Origin: Fen-1118 sp964491625
Lineage (GTDB): Bacteria; Myxococcota_A; Polyangia; Fen-1088
Reading direction: 5' to 3'
Assembly: GCA_964491625.1 (NCBI GenBank)
Contig: CAZBIU010000337.1
Span: 1-7,679, forward strand
DNA: 7,679 bases
Below are positions 6,590-7,679 of this stretch, piece after piece. Numbering within the stretch: the first letter of the stretch is position 1; every line of letters starts with the position of its first letter. The position numbers were made by a program, and so were the translations under genes. The notes under the pieces were generated by a model. It did not search any database. It was not told the origin of the DNA and saw only the letters and a list, made by a program, of their open reading frames with translations.

Positions 6590-6842
6590 GAGGATAATCC
6601 CAATGTCCGGGCGAACGCTACAATCTCGGGTGGCGAGGGCTCCACCGCAGGAACCGTCGTGGCTCTCTCGACACGGCCACGGGCGCACTCTTGTGGCGCG
6701 GAACGCAGGCGGCCACCGCGACCCGCGAGCTCGGCGGCAACATCTACTTCGCCGGTGTGTCCTTACCACGCCGCTGATCGTTGACGGCCACTTCCACACG
6801 TACGAGGGACCGACGGTGTACGCCTGGAGCGGAACCCCGTGA
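6590..6842 (+). pseudogene. frameshifted C-terminal remnant of a PQQ-like beta-propeller protein
   Basis: Three plus-strand frames in succession read like one PQQ/BamB-type repeat tail. The first gives GSTAGTVVAL up to about 6667. The second, from 6670, gives DTATGALLWRGTQ then GGNIYFAGV up to a TGA at 6775-6777. The third gives TTPLIVDGHFH and GPTVYAWSGTP up to a TGA at 6840-6842. VVALDTATGALLW across the first junction is close to the classic PQQ-repeat consensus, and the junction has a TCTCTC run where two extra bases would explain the shift. No start or upstream part exists: the xylanase gene begins at once on the other strand. I read it as the truncated end of a dead gene. Chance resemblance in GC-rich DNA cannot be excluded without a search. 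Confidence 0.4.
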
Positions 6843-6866
6843 TGTCCGCTAAACCATCGCTGGCGG

Positions 6867-7385
6867 TCATGCGGCCTGACGACAGTAGAAATTCAACATG
6901 CCGCCCAGCCGAGACCGGCAGACGACCTTGCCACGCGCCCCATTATCGCACGTCGATCCGGCCTTCCTGTCGATCAACTGTCCACCCAACCCCTGATGAA
7001 ACCGTTCACCATGGGAGTAGGCCATGAATTCCTCTATGACGTAGCGGAGATGTCGCTCGCCGAAAAGGAAGAGGTGATTCAAGCACTCGTATTTGATGGC
7101 TTCGACAAACCGCTCCGCATGCGGGTTGCAGTTCGGGCTCCGCGCCGGAATCCGCACGCATGTCACCCCTCGCTGTCGCAGAATTGCCTCGAACGCCTCC
7201 GTGAACAGCGGATCCCGGTCGTGGATCAGGTAGGTCGCGGTTCGAAGAAAGCCGTCCACCGAGTCCGTCAGGTTGCGCGCCATCTGCTGCATCCATCTCC
7301 CGTCCGGATTGGCGGCGATGCTAGCGATTTCTACCGGGCGCGTCCCGACCACGATGACGAAGAACACCATGTAGCGAAGCGTTCC
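6867..7385 (-). pseudogene. 5'-truncated rve-family (DDE) transposase/integrase
   Basis: The reading frame encodes the C-terminal part of an integrase-core transposase of the IS481/IS3-like rve group. Recognisable family text starts at GTLRYMVFFVIVVGTR (about 7385) and runs through NPDGRWMQQMARNLTD, LIHDRDPLF with the second catalytic Asp, PARSPNCNPHAERFVEAIKYEC with the catalytic Glu 34 residues further on, GERFHQGLGGQLID and the terminal LGGMLNFYCRQAA. Full members have an N-terminal helix-turn-helix region and a first catalytic Asp (in a DFxxVEVWT-like strand) just before this point. Here that sequence is replaced by unrelated DNA, so about half of the protein and one DDE residue are missing. 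ATG at 7368 is only a fortuitous internal start. The copy should be inactive unless supplied with the rest in trans. Confidence 0.85.
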
Positions 7386-7590
7386 GGTACCTTCGGATTC
7401 TGAAGGTGCTGATGGCCGACGCGGTGGCGCAGTACCGGCTGATGTCGGATCCCACGGCCAGGATCAGGGCTATTCCTGAGCGAGGACGTGCGGATCTCGA
7501 GAGCGACGATCCGGTGAGGGGCCAAGACCGGCACATCGACCGGCACATGCCCTTCCGAAACCGGCACATCTGGCGGTCCTGCGGTTCCAC
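7386..7590. other. gene-free junction between broken transposase and tRNA terminator
   Basis: This stretch of about 205 bp replaces the expected N-terminal half of the transposase. Short open frames on the minus strand run into the terminator and the tRNA gene and are not credible. A plus-strand frame is open through the region but has no start signal or recognised domain. The right part holds the 10-bp repeat cluster. It is probably the end of a second element or a deletion junction. Confidence 0.5.
7527..7569. repeat. three perfect copies of ACCGGCACAT
   Basis: Copies lie at 7527-7536, 7539-7548 and 7560-7569, with offsets of 12 and 21 bp (about one and two helical turns). On the minus strand each reads ATGTGCCGGT. 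Clusters of short direct repeats at such spacing are typical of transposase-binding sites at element ends, as known for IS21-type and Tn7-type elements. The cluster lies beside a broken transposase and 21 bp from the tRNA terminator. A regulator-binding array is the alternative. Confidence 0.65.
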
Positions 7591-7621
7591 AAAAGAAAAA
7601 CCCCCGGAATTTCCAGGGGTT
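7591..7621 (-). terminator. rho-independent terminator of the tRNA-Gly gene
   Basis: On the minus strand AACCCCTGGA-AAT-TCCGGGGGTT forms a 10-bp stem (one T-G wobble) with a 3-nt loop, followed by TTTCTTTT. It starts 6 nt past the tRNA 3' end, so it ends the tRNA transcript. Confidence 0.88.
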
Positions 7622-7627
7622 CTGTTG

Positions 7628-7679
7628 AGCGGGCGAAGGGACTTGAACCCTCGACGTTCACCTTGGCAAGGTGACACTC
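7628..7679 (-). tRNA. tRNA-Gly (anticodon GCC), 5' part outside the window
   Basis: The minus strand shows 52 nt of the 3' part. The anticodon arm is TCACC-TTGCCAA-GGTGA with anticodon GCC. The T arm is GAGGG-TTCAAGT-CCCTT and the acceptor strand is CGCCCGC with discriminator T, as in other bacterial tRNA-Gly genes. CCA is not encoded (CAA follows), so it must be added by the nucleotidyltransferase. The D arm and 5' acceptor strand (expected GCGGGCG) lie beyond the window edge. It decodes GGC and GGU glycine codons. Confidence 0.93.

Noticed and set aside
5775..6842. Plus-strand frames opposite the xylanase gene, including a 191-codon Pro/Ala/Ser-rich one
   Set aside because: The proline-rich text is the complement of the Gly-rich spacer codons. 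The minus strand carries the GH11 catalytic motifs. Only the last part beyond about 6590 was kept, as a possible propeller remnant.
7321..7677. Minus-strand open frames of 118, 78 and 63 codons at the right edge
   Set aside because: They run through the tRNA gene, its terminator or the repeat cluster and lack any recognised domain.
7591..7679. tRNA 3' end as an attachment site with a direct repeat elsewhere in the window
   Set aside because: I found no second copy of the tRNA 3' sequence, and the only recombinase is a DDE transposase, which does not use tRNA att sites.

Overview
The window is GC-rich throughout. It looks like chromosomal DNA from a large-genome soil bacterium, and I would guess Myxococcota (Polyangia-like). 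The basis is the GC-biased third positions with long antisense open frames, a secreted xylanase carrying a long Gly/Ala/Thr/Val-rich spacer, a large lipoprotein with a lipobox, and scattered mobile-element debris. This assignment is inference; no marker gene settles it.

Layout from left to right. (1) 31-955, plus strand: a small GBBH-N/DUF971 protein overlaps by 8 nt the start of an Nfu-type iron-sulfur cluster scaffold, so the two form a translationally coupled Fe-S pair. (2) 956-1435: about 480 bp with no convincing gene and two short palindromes. (3) 1436-2329, plus strand: a class I SAM-dependent methyltransferase of unknown substrate with a good ribosome binding site. (4) 2330-2628: a gap between convergent genes that holds a GC-rich hairpin and a roughly 115-bp element bounded by imperfect 30-bp inverted repeats. 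(5) 2629-5145, minus strand: an 838-residue predicted lipoprotein with an N-terminal PF04185-type phosphoesterase domain and a C-terminal repetitive, probably beta-propeller, region. (6) 5146-5414: an intergenic region with a 20-bp palindrome and a short direct repeat. (7) 5415-6584, minus strand: a secreted GH11 endo-1,4-beta-xylanase with both catalytic glutamates identifiable. (8) 6590-6842, plus strand: what looks like the frameshifted tail of a PQQ-type beta-propeller gene. (9) 6867-7385, minus strand: the C-terminal part of an rve/DDE transposase lacking its N-terminus and first catalytic Asp. (10) 7386-7590: no gene, but three perfect copies of a 10-bp motif that resemble an element end. 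(11) 7591-7679, minus strand: a tRNA-Gly(GCC) gene, cut by the window edge, followed by a strong intrinsic terminator.

How the genes work together: the DUF971 and Nfu genes plausibly share Fe-S assembly. The phosphoesterase lipoprotein and the xylanase are both exported or surface enzymes on the same strand, fitting a saprophytic lifestyle, but they have separate upstream regions and no shown link. The right quarter (about 6590-7590) is a decay zone of broken genes and element ends next to a tRNA gene, a common pattern at insertion hot spots.

I do not see a clear new multigene system. The best leads are the phosphoesterase/propeller fusion, the methyltransferase with an altered SAM-binding position, the inverted-repeat element at 2355-2469, and the repeat cluster at 7527-7569.
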